DNA from: Chrysopilus asiliformis
Taxonomy: Eukaryota; Arthropoda; Insecta; Diptera; Rhagionidae
Length of the DNA stretch: 64,000 nucleotides
Assembly (NCBI GenBank): GCA_964034945.1
Contig: OZ035960.1
Span: 52,074,706 to 52,138,705, forward strand
Reading direction: 5' to 3'
Positions 44,622-56,720 of the stretch are shown piece after piece. The first letter of the stretch is position 1. Each line of letters opens with the position of its first letter. The notes beneath the pieces are model-generated. The model was not told the origin of the DNA. It saw only the letters and a program-made list of their open reading frames with translations, and ran no database searches. The position numbers and the translations under genes are program-made.

Positions 44622-46080
44622 ATTCTGTGAATTTCTTAAACTTTTACAAGTAACGATGCAATCAGTTAAATCTTAATGTAATTTACTTATTTATTTAGAT
44701 ATATTTCTTCTTCATTCTGTTAAAATATTCAGCATAGATACTTAGAATTGTACGAGCTTTATCCCAAGTAAGCCGTCAAATCAAATCATCAACCTTTCAA
44801 CACAAAATTCAAACTCGTGTGAGCATAAATTCAGCCCTTGGGCCTGATATCGATTTTTCGTCACTATCAATTCAATTTATGTAACTGTCACGTAACAGGA
44901 ATCTACCTTGCGGCCGAATTGGGGTGATTTTAAATCCTATTAGTGGAAAAACTGTTACCCTTCTGGGCTTTTTCTTTCAATCAAATGGCAACCCCTCTCA
45001 TGGAAATATGTCAACATGTCATGTCGGAACTGACAACAGAGAAGAGCAACAAAACACCAAAACGAGAGATGAACCGAAGAAGAAAAAAGAAATTTGTTTA
45101 TTTCACAATTTTTTCCCCCTTTACTTTGCCATTTACTCTTCGTCCCTTAGTATGTCTGCTTTTATCACTCTTTGCCTTTTCCACTTGCAGCTTCCATCAA
45201 TCTTTTATCGTGCTTATGTTGTTATTTTCCCTATTAGACGATTGTTGTTGCATTTGTCGTTTTTGTTTTTTTTTTCGCCTTCAGTCCTTTTTATCCTGCC
45301 CTGCCTAAATGTCAAAATACTTCAGCATTGAGTTGTTGTTTCTGTACTTTCAAATGTTTACCATAATCGTCCCTTTTTCGAAGCTGGTTCATGTCCTGTT
45401 GATTCCTCCGGGCATATCCGTAAAAACAACAGACTGACTCGACATAAACAGGGCATGAAGAAACCTCCGACACTAATTCGATCCGATGATAAAATCCCGC
45501 CAAAGGGCACAAATTGTAATTTCCTTTCGCGAAATTAACCGTCAAGGATGCTTTTCACAATTTTCAGTGCCAGCAATCTATATAGACAAGGGGCATTCGC
45601 GAATGTTTTGTATATAAGCATATAACCAGACAGTAAAACAGATGCGTAATCAGAGATTCTGAGGGATGATGCAATGATACCCATTCACGTCAATTACGGA
45701 ATGATCCAGGTTTTAACAGACTGCACTACACTACCCGGTTATGGTGAAAACATATTTTTATAGTGTGGCAGTGATTCAAGTTTAATTGAATTTTTACTTG
45801 AAAGGATTTTTTTAAAGGAATTCAATTACGTACCCTTGTTTATTGATGTATTTGTAAATTAAAGCAGTGCATATTCATATTCAAATTCAATGAACTTTAT
45901 CGAAACCGTGAATAAGTTTGTTCAAAACGTACTTGAGGAGCTGTTGCCGTCATTCTCAACAGTCAAATTAACTATTCTGACCAGCTGTTAAAGTTGAAAA
46001 CATTTCCAACATCGGTACTTTACTCACTACTCACGAAATTTATTTTGTGTGAATCCGGGACAGATTGCCGGTAGGGAGGG
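44622..46080. other. No gene seen
   Basis: Mixed AT-rich and slightly GC-richer sequence. A 135-codon frame at 44924-45331 is overlapped by others of similar length and has no recognisable features, so I do not call it a gene. Confidence 0.45.
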
Positions 46081-46480
46081 AGGGGCGACGAAGTGTCAAA
46101 AAAATTATTCGTGATATTTTTTTTTTGATGAGAGTTTTATGATTTCAAATAAACCAAAAATTACGCCGCAGGGAAAACTTTTAAAATCAAACATCCCACA
46201 AAATTTTATTTGGGAAGGTCTTTTATTTTGGGAACCGTATTACGCCAAGAAAAGCACAAAAAACGTCTTTATTTGTATGGGAGGGGAGGAACAAGCGGTC
46301 CGATTTTGTCTGTTAACAAACTCTACCTTCCATTTCACGAAAAAAATGGCTGTGCCAAATTTCAAATCTCTGGCTTAATTCGTTTTCATGCTATCGTGTC
46401 CACGGACAGACAGATGGACAAGCAAAAATCAAGTCTATTCATCACTCTAAACACACTGGTGTAATTCATTCTTTTTGTCA
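46081..46480 (-). repeat. DINE-like dispersed repeat fragment
   Basis: Contains TTCAAATCTCTGGCTTAATT, a short GACA tract and CACTCTAAACACACTGGTGT followed by AATTCATT, the conserved core next to the microsatellite in the Helentron-type copies. The ends are worn. Confidence 0.55.
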
Positions 46481-47170
46481 AACAATTAATACTGTACGTT
46501 ACAAATCGATGAGCAAACCTATTTACCCTATATATGGTTTCACAATATAGTGTATAAATACTTTTATTATTCATAAATTTACCACACGTAAAATAAACTC
46601 AATTATTTGAAAACTTCAATTGGAGTGGTTGGAAGTATTGTACTGCTTGTTCGCTTCTAAAGTTTAGTACGAAAATTTAGAACTTTTGTGGCTATTTTGG
46701 AACCTTTGTGATGCTTAAACCAAATAACTTATTGCAATCAAGTTACAAAATCAATGATCAATAGATACCATAATTAAAAAAAACCCAACCTATTCTCGTA
46801 CAATAACCCCATACTGAAATATTTACTGCAAATTTCGAATGGAATTTTTCTAACAAGTTCACTTTAATTTGCTTAGATCAGTATCGCTTGAATGGCTTTT
46901 CACATTTAAATATGATGCCAAAAGCAAAGGACCAAGCAGAAAATCAAAGACAGAAATCACCATGAATTTTTAAAAGTCATATAAGTATTCACTGAATATT
47001 ATTGTACAAACTTTCGCCTCATCCAACGAACTTAGAGGATTCCGGGTAGAGTTCATACATTGGAATTTTATTAAGACTTATTAGAACAAAATTAATTGTC
47101 GAAAATAAATCTCAATTTTTACTTAATTTTAGAAAAACTGAACCTTTGTGTGGGAAATTCACGCAAATGC
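46481..47170. other. No gene seen
   Basis: AT-rich sequence with no recognisable features. Confidence 0.5.
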
Positions 47171-47179
47171 TTTTAGATA

Positions 47180-47720
47180 TTCAATACTAGCTTGCATACC
47201 CGTCGTTACCGGGTTGATTTTCTTCAATGTTTTTTTTTTATGGTCTATGTTGGAGCTAAACTTCATGCCAATCAACTCGGTAGTTTCCCCGCGAAAGGGT
47301 TACATAGAGGAAAAGCTAAGTTTCGAGATCAGTTTACCCCCTCCCCTTACTCCCCTACGTCTCGGGCTACTTTTTAATGGGTCTATGTTGGGGCTGGACC
47401 CCCGACGAACATATATGCCAAATTTCAGGCCAATCGGTTCAGTAGTTTCCCCGCTAGAGAGGAGCATAGCGCAGAAACTAAGTTTCGAAATCACTTTACC
47501 CTCTTTCCTTACTCTCCCCACCCCTCGCGCTACTTTTCCGTATGCTTATATTATAACCAGAACTACCACAGACACTCATGCCAAATTTCAAGTCAATCGA
47601 TTCAGCCCTTTTTGCGTGAAAGAGGAACAGACAGACAGACAGACAGACAAAAAGACAGACGGACAGACAGACAGACATCAACTCATTTTGATATATTAGT
47701 ATGATTAGTATGATCAAAAA
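47180..47720 (+). repeat. Retroelement-like 3' tail
   Basis: Repeated phrases such as GGTCTATGTTGGGGCTGG, GCCAAATTTCAGGCCAATC, GGTTCAGTAGTTTCCCCGC and TTTTTGCGTGAAAGAGGAAC lead into an ACAG microsatellite and end ATTAGTATGATTAGTATGAT. This layout is familiar from 3' ends of RTE-like and other insect retroposons. There is no reverse transcriptase. Confidence 0.55.
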
Positions 47721-48965
47721 ATGACCCGTAAAAATTCATTTTGCTAAAAATATTTTAATCCTTTAGTGCATTGTTTCCCAACTGGTGCGTCTGCAAACAT
47801 CTTCTTAGTCCAGACGCACACCAAGCATGTAAAAATGTGGTAAAGTGACAATTTTAGTCTTCAAAACGCTCACAAACCAATATTAGAGCTGGCAACGAAG
47901 TGTTTTTCGACTAACTTATTTACCACTTGCTTATTTCTACTTAGATCTACTTGGTTTTTATAATTGGTGTGACCACTTTAATATTTGAATATCTCGAAAC
48001 TTCAGGATTGTTGGTCAATATTTTTGAATAATATTTACTTCTCTCGAAACGAATTTTCTGTTCTACTTCGATTCACGCTGAAATACTAATGTCAAGGTGG
48101 TTTAAAAATTCAAATTGCCACTTCGACACCATTCCGAAGTGGCAAACATGTTTGCCAACGCAGTGCGCGCCTGCGCTTAAACTGTCGCATTAAGCGCTAC
48201 AAAATTTCTTTATAATTTTTTGGTGAAATCAGAAAAGTAACGGATCTATGAAAAAAAATAGTGAAGTGCGGGTTATTATATCTAACTTTATTGATTTTTG
48301 AACAAAATAAAAGTTGCATTTCACACTGAACGTTCAAATTTTTCGTCGGCCACGAATTTCTCTTAGAAAATTTCCATTTTCAAAAAAAATATTCCTAATC
48401 CTTCGTAAGGAGTGTTAAAAACACCTTATAACCTATCGACAATATCACGGCTCCTTTTATAGCTCTAAATTTCAAAAAGAAGCCACGGCTCCTTTTATAG
48501 CTCTAAATTTCAAAAGCGAAAGAAAAACGGTTCGCAACCTCTGCATATTTATATTCATAAAAAATACAGCTGAATAATTATTAATGAGTAAATGTCCATT
48601 TCAATAATTAAATTTGATACCGTTTTTGTTTTTCGCTAGTGTTCTTCTTCTTTTTGATTCGAAGGTACATATCCTTGAAGGAAGAAAAGTGGCCAACGTT
48701 AAGGAATAATATTTCTGCAAAATCTCGGTTTTTTTTTCTTATTAAGCACTTGCAGTATTAGTTTTCCTTTTGATGTTTTTTCGTGAATTAACTAAAAATC
48801 CGATGAAAAAATAAATAAAAATTGTGTTTAATGGTGAAGAATTAAACCACCTTTGTCAGCTTGGATACAAAAATAGCATCAGATTTCTGTTCAAGAACCC
48901 AAATTTTCTCTGACAATCAATTTTATTTATACAAAATAAAATATATGCACAAAAGGGTTAAGCAT
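47721..48965. other. No gene seen
   Basis: AT-rich intergenic sequence. GGCTCCTTTTATAGCTCTAA with AATTTCAAAA is duplicated in tandem at about 48449 and 48487. Nothing else is seen. Confidence 0.5.
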
Positions 48966-49640
48966 AGGGTAGCCATAGAGTAGCCGGGCCCGTACCGGAT
49001 TTCAAAATATTGTCTGGTTGTCGCGGAAACTAAACGTTTGCCACGGGTTATTCAATTTAACGTTTTAATAAACGCTATAAAAAGGATCACTAAAGCAAAC
49101 AAATTTCCTTCGTCGGAGGTGGATGTAAGTTATAAAATTTTCGTTTGCGCCGCATTTTTTCAACGAATTTTCACTTAGGACGTATGTATCTTAAAAGTTT
49201 TCGCCTGAGGCACGCTTCACTTTATTAGTATTTGGACAATTGAATGACTCGAAGCAAGAAAGGGGTAACTCCATTTTTGGCACTTTTCGGAAATCAAAAA
49301 AAAAGGTTTTAAGCATTTAATTTTCAAGCTTCATCAAAAAAAAATTGTTCCCTACTTATGGTTTATGCCTTTAAACAAGTTTTGCCACCAACATCTTACA
49401 ATAATACCAATTCGGAACGAGACAAAAATTTTTAAATTTTGGAGCTACCTCATTTTTCCGAAAGTGGAGTTATCCCGTTCTTTCTGCAAGTCATTCAATT
49501 TTAGTTGACTTTGCCTTTGGAATGTGAGGAATACGAAAAAACAAATCAATTTTCGCTAAGGACTGTGTAAATCTTGATTTTAGACATTGCGCGGCAATCT
49601 GTTTTAAAAATTTTGTCTGCGGCGCACGTTTTTTAATTTG
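48966..49640. repeat. Dispersed repeat related to 29405-30310
   Basis: Opens GGGTAGCCATAGAGTAGCCG and shares GCCGCATTTTTTCAACGA and TTTTCGCCTGAGGCACG phrases with 29.6 and 63.3 kb. Confidence 0.45.
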
Positions 49641-51287
49641 TTTCCACGGGTTTAATTTATTAATTTTCATCAATGTAATACAGGCATCATCAGCTAGTGG
49701 CTAGGCTGGCTCATCAATCGACCTTTTATTGTGTGCTGTAGTGCTTCTGTGTGCGGCTTCGGATCGCAGGAATAAAACGAATCGTGCTTTGAGTTGGAAT
49801 CGGGGCATTATTAGCATGACGCATTTCATTTTAAATAAGTTCGTGTCAAGCCATTGCCGTGGAAGGTTGTGTTTCATTGAACTGTATTTTTATTTGTAAT
49901 GGTTATAAATTTTGATTATAAAGGTAGCGACAGTTACTTTGATGGCCCCTGATGTAATGTTTTATTTTCTATGTCAAATTTATTATTAGGTGGTTATTGC
50001 ATTTCAATCATCCGACCCCACCCCCGCGCATCTTATCGCGGATTTCTACAAAATAATTATGGCCACCATAAGAAGTTCATGAGAATTTCAGTAAAATAGC
50101 CGATTTTTGGAAAATTTATATGATTGTCTTTAGATAGATTTCACCACAAATTCATTTTGGTAAAAATTGAGTACCAAATTTTGTGTACAAAACTTGATCA
50201 AATATTTTGCACAAAAGAATTTTTACTTAAGAAGGCGAAAAATTGTGTAAAATTTGTTCTCAGATACCCAGTTTTCCCTATTGAACTTCCAGACATGGGA
50301 TATCTTTCAAAAAATAAGAAATCCAATTCAGATAACGATATTCCTTCCATTCATGCTGCAATTCAATAAGATATAATCTTGCTGCAAGACACTTTTACAA
50401 ATTCTTAGCCATTTAGCACTCTTAAAAGCGATTTCTATGTCATGGATACAAGGCATTAGAGATGCAATAACAGTATAATAACAACATATCATTATGCAAT
50501 AGAAAAGTCCCATAGAATTTGGAACCAGACATGCAATAACTATCCTTTAAATACCCTTTTTCCCTTAAACCATGCTACTCTAATCTAACATCATTTCCGA
50601 TACGAAAATCCTTTTTTATTAAGAAAATACATTGAAAGTAAACAGACGGATAGAGAAACCTTTTCTGTACATCATAAAGTTCAAGAAATCATCTAAAATT
50701 TCAAATTTCAACAGATATTTAAATTTTTATTGAACAATCTATTGGCACTTCCTTATACAATATTCTATAAGTGCAAAATTTTTGGATATGCGAATTATAT
50801 TGTAAATAAAAAAAAATTTTAAAGACTTTTGTGAATTATTTACGTAAATACGTGGAACACTATAAACAATTTTATAGTGCATACGGATGTATCCTACACA
50901 CATGTCGTAAATGCCCATACGATTTGAGAATAACAGCAATATTTATAGTGGCAAATGCCAAATTTTCTAAGGCTTTAGTTTTCAGGTTATTTAACCTTTA
51001 GACTACTGACAGTTTTCCATTAAAATCATAGGTTTTTGTATAGAATATTTGTAACATATTTGGAATCTATATAGCGCGGAGTCGTCGAGATTGTATGTGA
51101 CCAATTTAGCAGTCTAAATGTTAAATGAGTCGCACATTCGTTTTATATCGTTGCGAAAAATTTCGGCATTAACTCGGGATTCTGTTTTTCTCCCAAAGTA
51201 CTTCAATCAAAAAATCTTTCATTCATTTCATTGCAGAGTAAAATAAATAAATTCTGCAAGCTAAACTAACATTAGCACAGCTGTGCT
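49641..51287. other. No gene seen
   Basis: Intergenic sequence left of the secreted-protein frame. A CACAGCTGTG palindromic E-box lies at 51276-51285 and TATATAG at about 51069; either might serve that gene, but this is speculative. Confidence 0.4.
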
Positions 51288-51324
51288 ATGGTAAAAATAA
51301 AGTTTCATTTTCTGTTCATACACT

Positions 51325-51756
51325 TTGCATCAATACTTTATTTTACTTGTTTATTTATTTTTTATTCTAAGGGGTGTCAGTGCTTTACCTTATTTTCCTG
51401 TCAACAACGACAACCCCACAGGAAGAGAAATAGGAGGAATTTCAACGTCAGACTCATATTTCACTCGGAGAAACATCGAAAATTACGAAACATCAATCCT
51501 TCCCGGTTTTGTGAATGACGACGACAGGAGCAGACATTTTACGAAGTGCTATCGTTTGATGGTGGTTGTGAGAACGGTAACTACAGAACAGAGAGATATT
51601 TGGTCCTTTCCTTTTGGGTGCCTGAATGGTTTGAATCCCTCAAGTTCCCTGACATCTACTCTTATACGTACATTAGAAGATTTATGTGTTCATGTAGATA
51701 CTCAATACTCACGCTGCTTGCTTAAACTACACGACTATAGACGAATAGAATATTAA
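51325..51756 (+). CDS. Putative secreted protein of 143 residues, unrecognised
   Basis: I do not recognise this protein. Residues 1-20 form a typical signal peptide (hydrophobic LLVYLFFIL, then RGVSA before LPYFPV), so the product should be exported; the mature chain would be about 123 residues with four cysteines (75, 99, 121, 131), enough for two disulfides. It is acidic and Asn-rich near the start, with a dibasic RR at 48-49 and an RSR at 68-70, so prohormone-like processing is conceivable. Two poly(A) signals follow within 215 bp of the stop. Caution: TTTTTATTCTAAG just before GGGTGTCAG resembles a splice acceptor and ACG|GTAACT a donor, so the real gene may use an exon of about 51371-51575 rather than the whole frame. 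Composition is richer in GC than its flanks. The frame could also be chance. Confidence 0.45.
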   Translation: MHQYFILLVYLFFILRGVSALPYFPVNNDNPTGREIGGISTSDSYFTRRNIENYETSILPGFVNDDDRSRHFTKCYRLMVVVRTVTTEQRDIWSFPFGCLNGLNPSSSLTSTLIRTLEDLCVHVDTQYSRCLLKLHDYRRIEY

Positions 51757-51941
51757 GAAGATTGGGTTTGCATGTGAATCCTAAAAAACAATTTTGCTGT
51801 CGAATGATTGATATGTCTCCAGGCTGTATGTTATTTGAAGTGTTTATTGGTTTTTCAAGCATCTTTAGACTGAAAAACGAGCCAACTTGACATACGAGTA
51901 TCTTCTTTGTCAGTGTTAAGTTGAAATTCGGTAGAATTTCA

Positions 51942-51968
51942 AATAAATTCTTCTTTTATTTCAATAAA
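51942..51968 (+). terminator. Pair of poly(A) signals after the secreted-protein frame
   Basis: AATAAA occurs at 51942-51947 and again at 51963-51968, 186 and 207 bp after the stop codon at 51756. The pair fits a 3' end for that frame, though AATAAA is common by chance in sequence this AT-rich. Confidence 0.35.
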
Positions 51969-51969
51969 A

Positions 51970-52344
51970 CACGAGTAGAAAAGTGACTAGTTGTATGTTA
52001 ACTACTAATAAATACTTTACGTCTTTCGTTACAAAAGTAATAACTTTGATTCATTAAAGTTCGATTGTAGAAAAGATGCAAAACTACACTGGAATGTTGA
52101 TCTGTCGTTGCCGGAATAGAATAAATATAAAAACCATCGCTTTTTGAAAAAAATTTCAAGAAATTTGCCAAGGCAAGATTTTTTAAAGAGAATGGGGCGC
52201 TATAATTTAAATCAAAAGCAGTGCCATGCGAAAATCCACCTAATTTTTCGCGCTCTTGACTATCCATAATTAATTCCAAAGAAAACACCAATAAAGGGAA
52301 ATGTCCCGTTGGCAATCTTTTAATATAGACAAGCCATTTTTGGG
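51970..52344. other. No gene seen
   Basis: A 105-codon minus-strand frame at 51998-52315 has no recognisable features. Nothing else is seen. Confidence 0.4.
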
Positions 52345-53320
52345 ATATTATTGAATAAATGCGCCATAGGTGAAAGGAAAATGTAATTTACAGCAACCTC
52401 TAAATTGCGTCTTTTTTGCACATTTTGTAATTACTTTTTTAACTGCTCCGCGATTCGTCGCCACCCCACGCGTCGGCCTTCGACCTCCTGGGTCCCCATC
52501 CTCCTCGGCCCCCGGCTTCGGTGACTGCACGGTCCCCGATCTCGCATCCGATTTCTCCGGGATGACCATTCTAATGAAGAAAACCGCATCAAAATGCAAT
52601 TAGTAGTTTAGGAGATAGTAGGGGAGTTGTTCAAGGGGTGGGGAGGGAGTAGATTTTAGTGGGCGAAAAATTTCTTGCGGGGCTGACCTTCCTATCTGTG
52701 AAAGACTGATCGAAATACCTCTTGAATTGCAGGAGATTGCTGGAGAAGGGTTTTAAGAGTGGGGAGCGAGAAAATTTTAATTAGCGACATTTTTCCTTGA
52801 GAGAGGACATCTGTAATAAAGAAACCTGTGTCGAAATCCATTCAGTAGTTTAGCAAATAGCAAAAAGGGGTTTACAGTAAAGGGATGGATTTGGATTTAG
52901 TTGGTAAAAATTTTCCCTTATGAATGACCTGCACAATAGTGAAAACCGCATCAAAATCTATTCAGTAGTTTAGGAGATCGCAAACGAGGGGGTCAAAGGG
53001 GAGAAAAATATTTGTCAACCGCAAAGCTAATCAATAATTTCGTGGTATATAGTACCCCGTGTAAATTTTCAGCTAATTCGATCTAGTGGTCTACGCGTTA
53101 TTCTGTTGAACAAATTAAAAACAGGTTTGTGTAGGGGATAAATGATTGTGGGTGAAAAACGGGGACTGTAGCAAAATAATGCATAGCCTATAACCTGACC
53201 AGAGGTCTAATCAACATATAGGAAAAAAATCGCTACAAAATCGGTCCAGTGGTTTTTGAGCCAAGTCCGGACATACAGACAGACAAACGCTGCCCTTTAT
53301 GTATATAGAGATATTAGAAT
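52345..53320 (+). repeat. Retroelement-like tail with CpG-rich start
   Basis: A CpG-rich block (CCCCACGCGTCGGCCTTCGA at about 52465) is followed by three to four diverged units with GCATCAAAATCTATTCAGTA and GTTTAGGAGAT, then CATACAGACAGACAAACGCT and TATATAGAGATATTAG. The order resembles the 3' region of an insect retroposon. No reverse transcriptase remains. Confidence 0.55.
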
Positions 53321-53409
53321 CGTATAAAAATATACCCAACTATTTTTCTACGCGTTAGATAGGTTCCTCATAAATTCGAGTAAAAAAAGCGTGTAAAGAA
53401 AGAGTATAC

Positions 53410-54250
53410 TAGATTTAGTATACCGTTTATAACACATCGAACCAATTATCGGACACAATAATGTGATGACAAAAGATTTTGATTTCTCCATGTTCGTCCA
53501 TCTGTCCGTCCGGCCATCTGTCCGATCGTCTGTCCGTCCGTGTGTCCGTCCGTGAACAGCATAACTTGAGTTAGAGACTTGAAATTTTTCTTAAGGTTCC
53601 GCTCCACATGAGAGTAAATGCCGGCGAGAACCTCTCGATAGCAGCTACTCGCAAATGGATACGTCTCTGAGAGTCTCTCGCAGAAACTCGCAAAAACTCG
53701 CGAGCTAGTTCCTGTGAGCTGTCAAAAGTGATTCTACTCTCTAGTCGACACGCACCCACTGAACTCTCGGGGAGTTGCTCGCCAGATACGAACGGCGTTT
53801 GTATTTCGCTAGTAGCTCTCGAGAACTCGCCAAAGCAAGATGTCAAAAAAAATCAAGATATTGGTCTTGAATAGAGAAAAATTGCCGAAATTAACTCTTA
53901 AATGGACAACCTCCTGCGAGTAACTCTCGAGAGTTTTTGAGAATTACTCGCGTATTTACTCTCATGTGGAGCGGAACCTAAAGTTGCGATTCTCGTAAAT
54001 AGCTAGGCTAAGTTCTTGAACGGACAAAATTGGACCATTTTTTTCTTCGTCCGCTATACAAACGAAAGAGTTTTTTTTTGCAATTTTCATGAAAACGGTG
54101 AGCCGAATTGAAAAATTTATGGTTTTACATTACCGTTCCATACATCAAAATCTAAACCTTCCTCCCCCAAACAAATGTGGTTTTTTGTCAATTAAAGTTT
54201 TCTCTGTCCTCATATAGACTATTTGACGATTAGTTTCTTGCTATTATAGC
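53410..54250 (+). repeat. DINE-like repeat with a nested MITE
   Basis: Opens TTTAGTATACCGTTTATAAC, has a (GTCY)n tract at about 53495-53550 and the phrases AACAGCATAACTTGAGTTAG and CTCGTAAATAGCTAGGCTAA seen at 17.7 kb. It is interrupted at 53595-53978. Confidence 0.6.
53595..53978. mobile_element. Harbinger-type MITE nested in the DINE-like repeat
   Basis: Ends GGTTCCGCTCCACATGAGAG then TAAA, with near-perfect complement at the right, and TAA on both sides (53592-53594, 53979-53981). The interior is rich in CTCTCGAGAG and ACTCGC words in both orientations. No coding sequence. Confidence 0.85.
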
Positions 54251-54289
54251 TTTTCTTATGTTTTTAACCCTAAATTGAAAAATCCGATA

Positions 54290-55815
54290 CAAAAGTTTAG
54301 TTGCCGGTACGCCAGAACAACATGTCGAAATCCGGGACTCTCTCAGCCATTCCGAGACGTATGGTTACCCTATTTACAACGCATCAACAGCAGACTTTAG
54401 TTGAAATTTTCCAAAATCTTAATAATTGTTTTTGGGAAAAAATTCTGACAAAATTAACTAAAAAATGTGTTAAATAGAGTTTATTTTCAACACTATTTCT
54501 TCAAATACCTTATCCTTTCAACGATTCTAAATGGAAATTTCGAAAAGTGTGTCAAGATATGTTTCTGCTATAAAAACATAAAGAATCCATAACAGTAATT
54601 ATGTTTCGTTTACCGCAGACAGAATTTTTTTCGTGATCGCTTAAATTTCGCCCAGTCAGCCATAGTTAAATAGCCTGCAAAATAAAAGTCAAAGAGCGAA
54701 ACCAAATAAGGGCAAAAGGGGTAATATCCCCTGTCAAATAATCATTTTCAGTGTTATTTTTTTTTTGCACTCGTATATCGTATTCTACGAGTATATCCTC
54801 AACCATTCATTAGCTTCGTAATACGAAATTCCATAAAGTAAACCAAAATAGCGCGGCGGCGGCCGACGGCGGCAATGCAGAAACCCCCAGAGGAGCACAA
54901 CCGAGATTACCCAATATTATGCCTTGCGGTTACAGAACATTTTCTGACACAACCAATTATTAAGTGAATTTGATAATGGCGGCTTTTTCAGTTTTATGCG
55001 TCTTTATAACATCCAATCGTTGAGTCGTTAAATGAGTCTCTTGTGGGATGCCATGGTTTGGCTTTTGGAGTTTATCGGTTGAGTCTGGAAACAAGAAATT
55101 TATGCTTCGGTTGGAATAGGGAGTGGGACCGGAAATTTTGAAATCAGTCAGTGGTATAAAAAGGCAGTTCCTACTTTTCGGGACGAACACAAGGACCACG
55201 AAATAAATTGCTTTGGTGAAGTCTGAAGGCAAGCGAAAATGGTTTGCGGTCTGGACATCCATCATCGTCACATATCGTTGGTGGCGATGGGCTGACATGT
55301 TCAGATCGCACTTGGTCTTTTCAAAACGTCACTTTTTAAATGAATTTCAGACTTACCTTTCATCTGACGGAGAAATGTTGTTATGAATGAAGTTCGCCTG
55401 GCAGAAACGAGCGATATTTTCTGCATTATCACTGATTAAAAAACTATCACAAGGATTATTTTGTTCCTTCATCGTTTAGGCACATGGTTGAAAATTTGAG
55501 TGTAAAATTTATACTTTTTTGATAAATTTTCTCGTATGAAGTCATTTCATTACCAAAATTGACACAGAATTAATAAATTATCAATTATTAAAAGAACTGA
55601 TAAATACAAAGTATAAATTTTATGCTGAGTTTTTTAAAAAAAAAAACACTTTAAAAAACAAGTTTTATAACCTTATACACTTTCAAAATGCACTAAAAAG
55701 TTGTTTTTTAAAGTGTTTTTTTCTTTTCTTTTATACTTTTAGTCTTGAATTAGCCTACCAAAAACCTCCAGAAAAGATCCTTCGCCGGAACTTTGAGCAA
55801 AAGGAAACTCACGTT
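54290..55815. other. No gene seen
   Basis: 54290-54372 is the end of a dispersed repeat (ACGTATGGTTACCCTA). A (CGG)n-like tract lies at about 54850-54872. A 112-codon minus-strand frame at 54960-55298 has no recognisable features. A 15-bp inverted pair, CACTTTAAAAAACAA, lies at 55647-55661 and 55701-55715. Confidence 0.45.
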
Positions 55816-55819
55816 ATCT

Positions 55820-56220
55820 TTGCAGGACATTCCGTTATCATTACAGAATTTTAAATATCAGAGTCGGAGTCAGCGAGCCCAAAAACCCCTTAATACCATT
55901 TTTCCCGGAAAAAATGGGAAAAGGATATTTGCGCCATCCTTACAGGACTTTTCGTTTTGAATTTTGAAAATTTAACATCGGATTCGTGATCAGCGACCCC
56001 GAAAACCCCCTGATGCCAGTTTTTCCCGGGAAAGACGGGAAAAGGATATTTACGTCATCCTTGCAGGATTTTCCGTTTTGAATTTTGAAAATCTAACACA
56101 GGATTCGTAATCAGCGACCCCGAAAACCCCCTGATTCCATTTTTTCCCGGAAAAAATGGGAAAAAGGATATTTGCGTTATTCTTACAGGACATTCCATTA
56201 TCCTTACAAGGATGGAGTAG
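55820..56220 (+). repeat. Tandem repeat, about 122-bp unit, locus 3
   Basis: Units begin at the TTRCAGGA motif at 55940, 56061 and 56183 (periods 121 and 122), with a partial unit before. Each has TTTTTCCCGGGAAA-type palindromes and GATCAGCGACCCCGAAAAC. It is the cleanest of the three loci. Confidence 0.85.
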
Positions 56221-56319
56221 TAAAAATATTGAACTGTCACCGGAACTACGCAAGGTGACAAAATTTCATCTTCCTAGGTTGCATAGTTTCGGAGATATAA
56301 GGTTCCAAAGATTCCAGAG

Positions 56320-56720
56320 ATAGACACATAGCCAGCCAGGTCGCGACAAATCAACTTAATAGAAAGTGTATAAAAAAGCATTTAATTCTTATGGGGGAGG
56401 GGGTAAGAAGTGATCCAACTGGATTTCGATGTGTACTTAATTTATGTAAAATGATATTCTAAACACATTTCATCTTTATAAATTTTTCGATACACAGTTT
56501 TCGAGAAAACAGGAAAAAAGTATTCCATTTGTATGGGAGAGGGAAAAAGCAGTTGTCCGATTGGATTTTGATGTATGGATAAGTTATGTAATAAGTTATG
56601 TATAGATAAGTTATGCATCACCGTTTTCGAGAAAATTGCAAAAAAAAACTGTTTGTTTGTTTGTTTGTAACTGTTTGTAGCCAGGTCGCGGCAGATCAAC
56701 TTAATAGAAAGTGTATAAAA
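56320..56720. repeat. DINE-like dispersed repeat fragment
   Basis: Contains GTATTCCATTTGTATGGGAG, TTGGATTTTGATGTATGGAT and a local duplication of TAAGTTATGTA, plus a TTTG run. Both ends repeat AGATCAACTTAATAGAAAGT followed by GTATAAAAA, about 350 bp apart. Confidence 0.5.

Noticed and set aside
44924..45331. A 135-codon plus-strand frame
   Set aside because: Two overlapping frames of similar length are open over the same bases and composition looks random; no family match.
47148..47717. A 183-codon plus-strand frame and overlapping minus-strand frames
   Set aside because: The region is a retroposon-like tail with duplicated phrases; the peptide has no reverse transcriptase or other domain.
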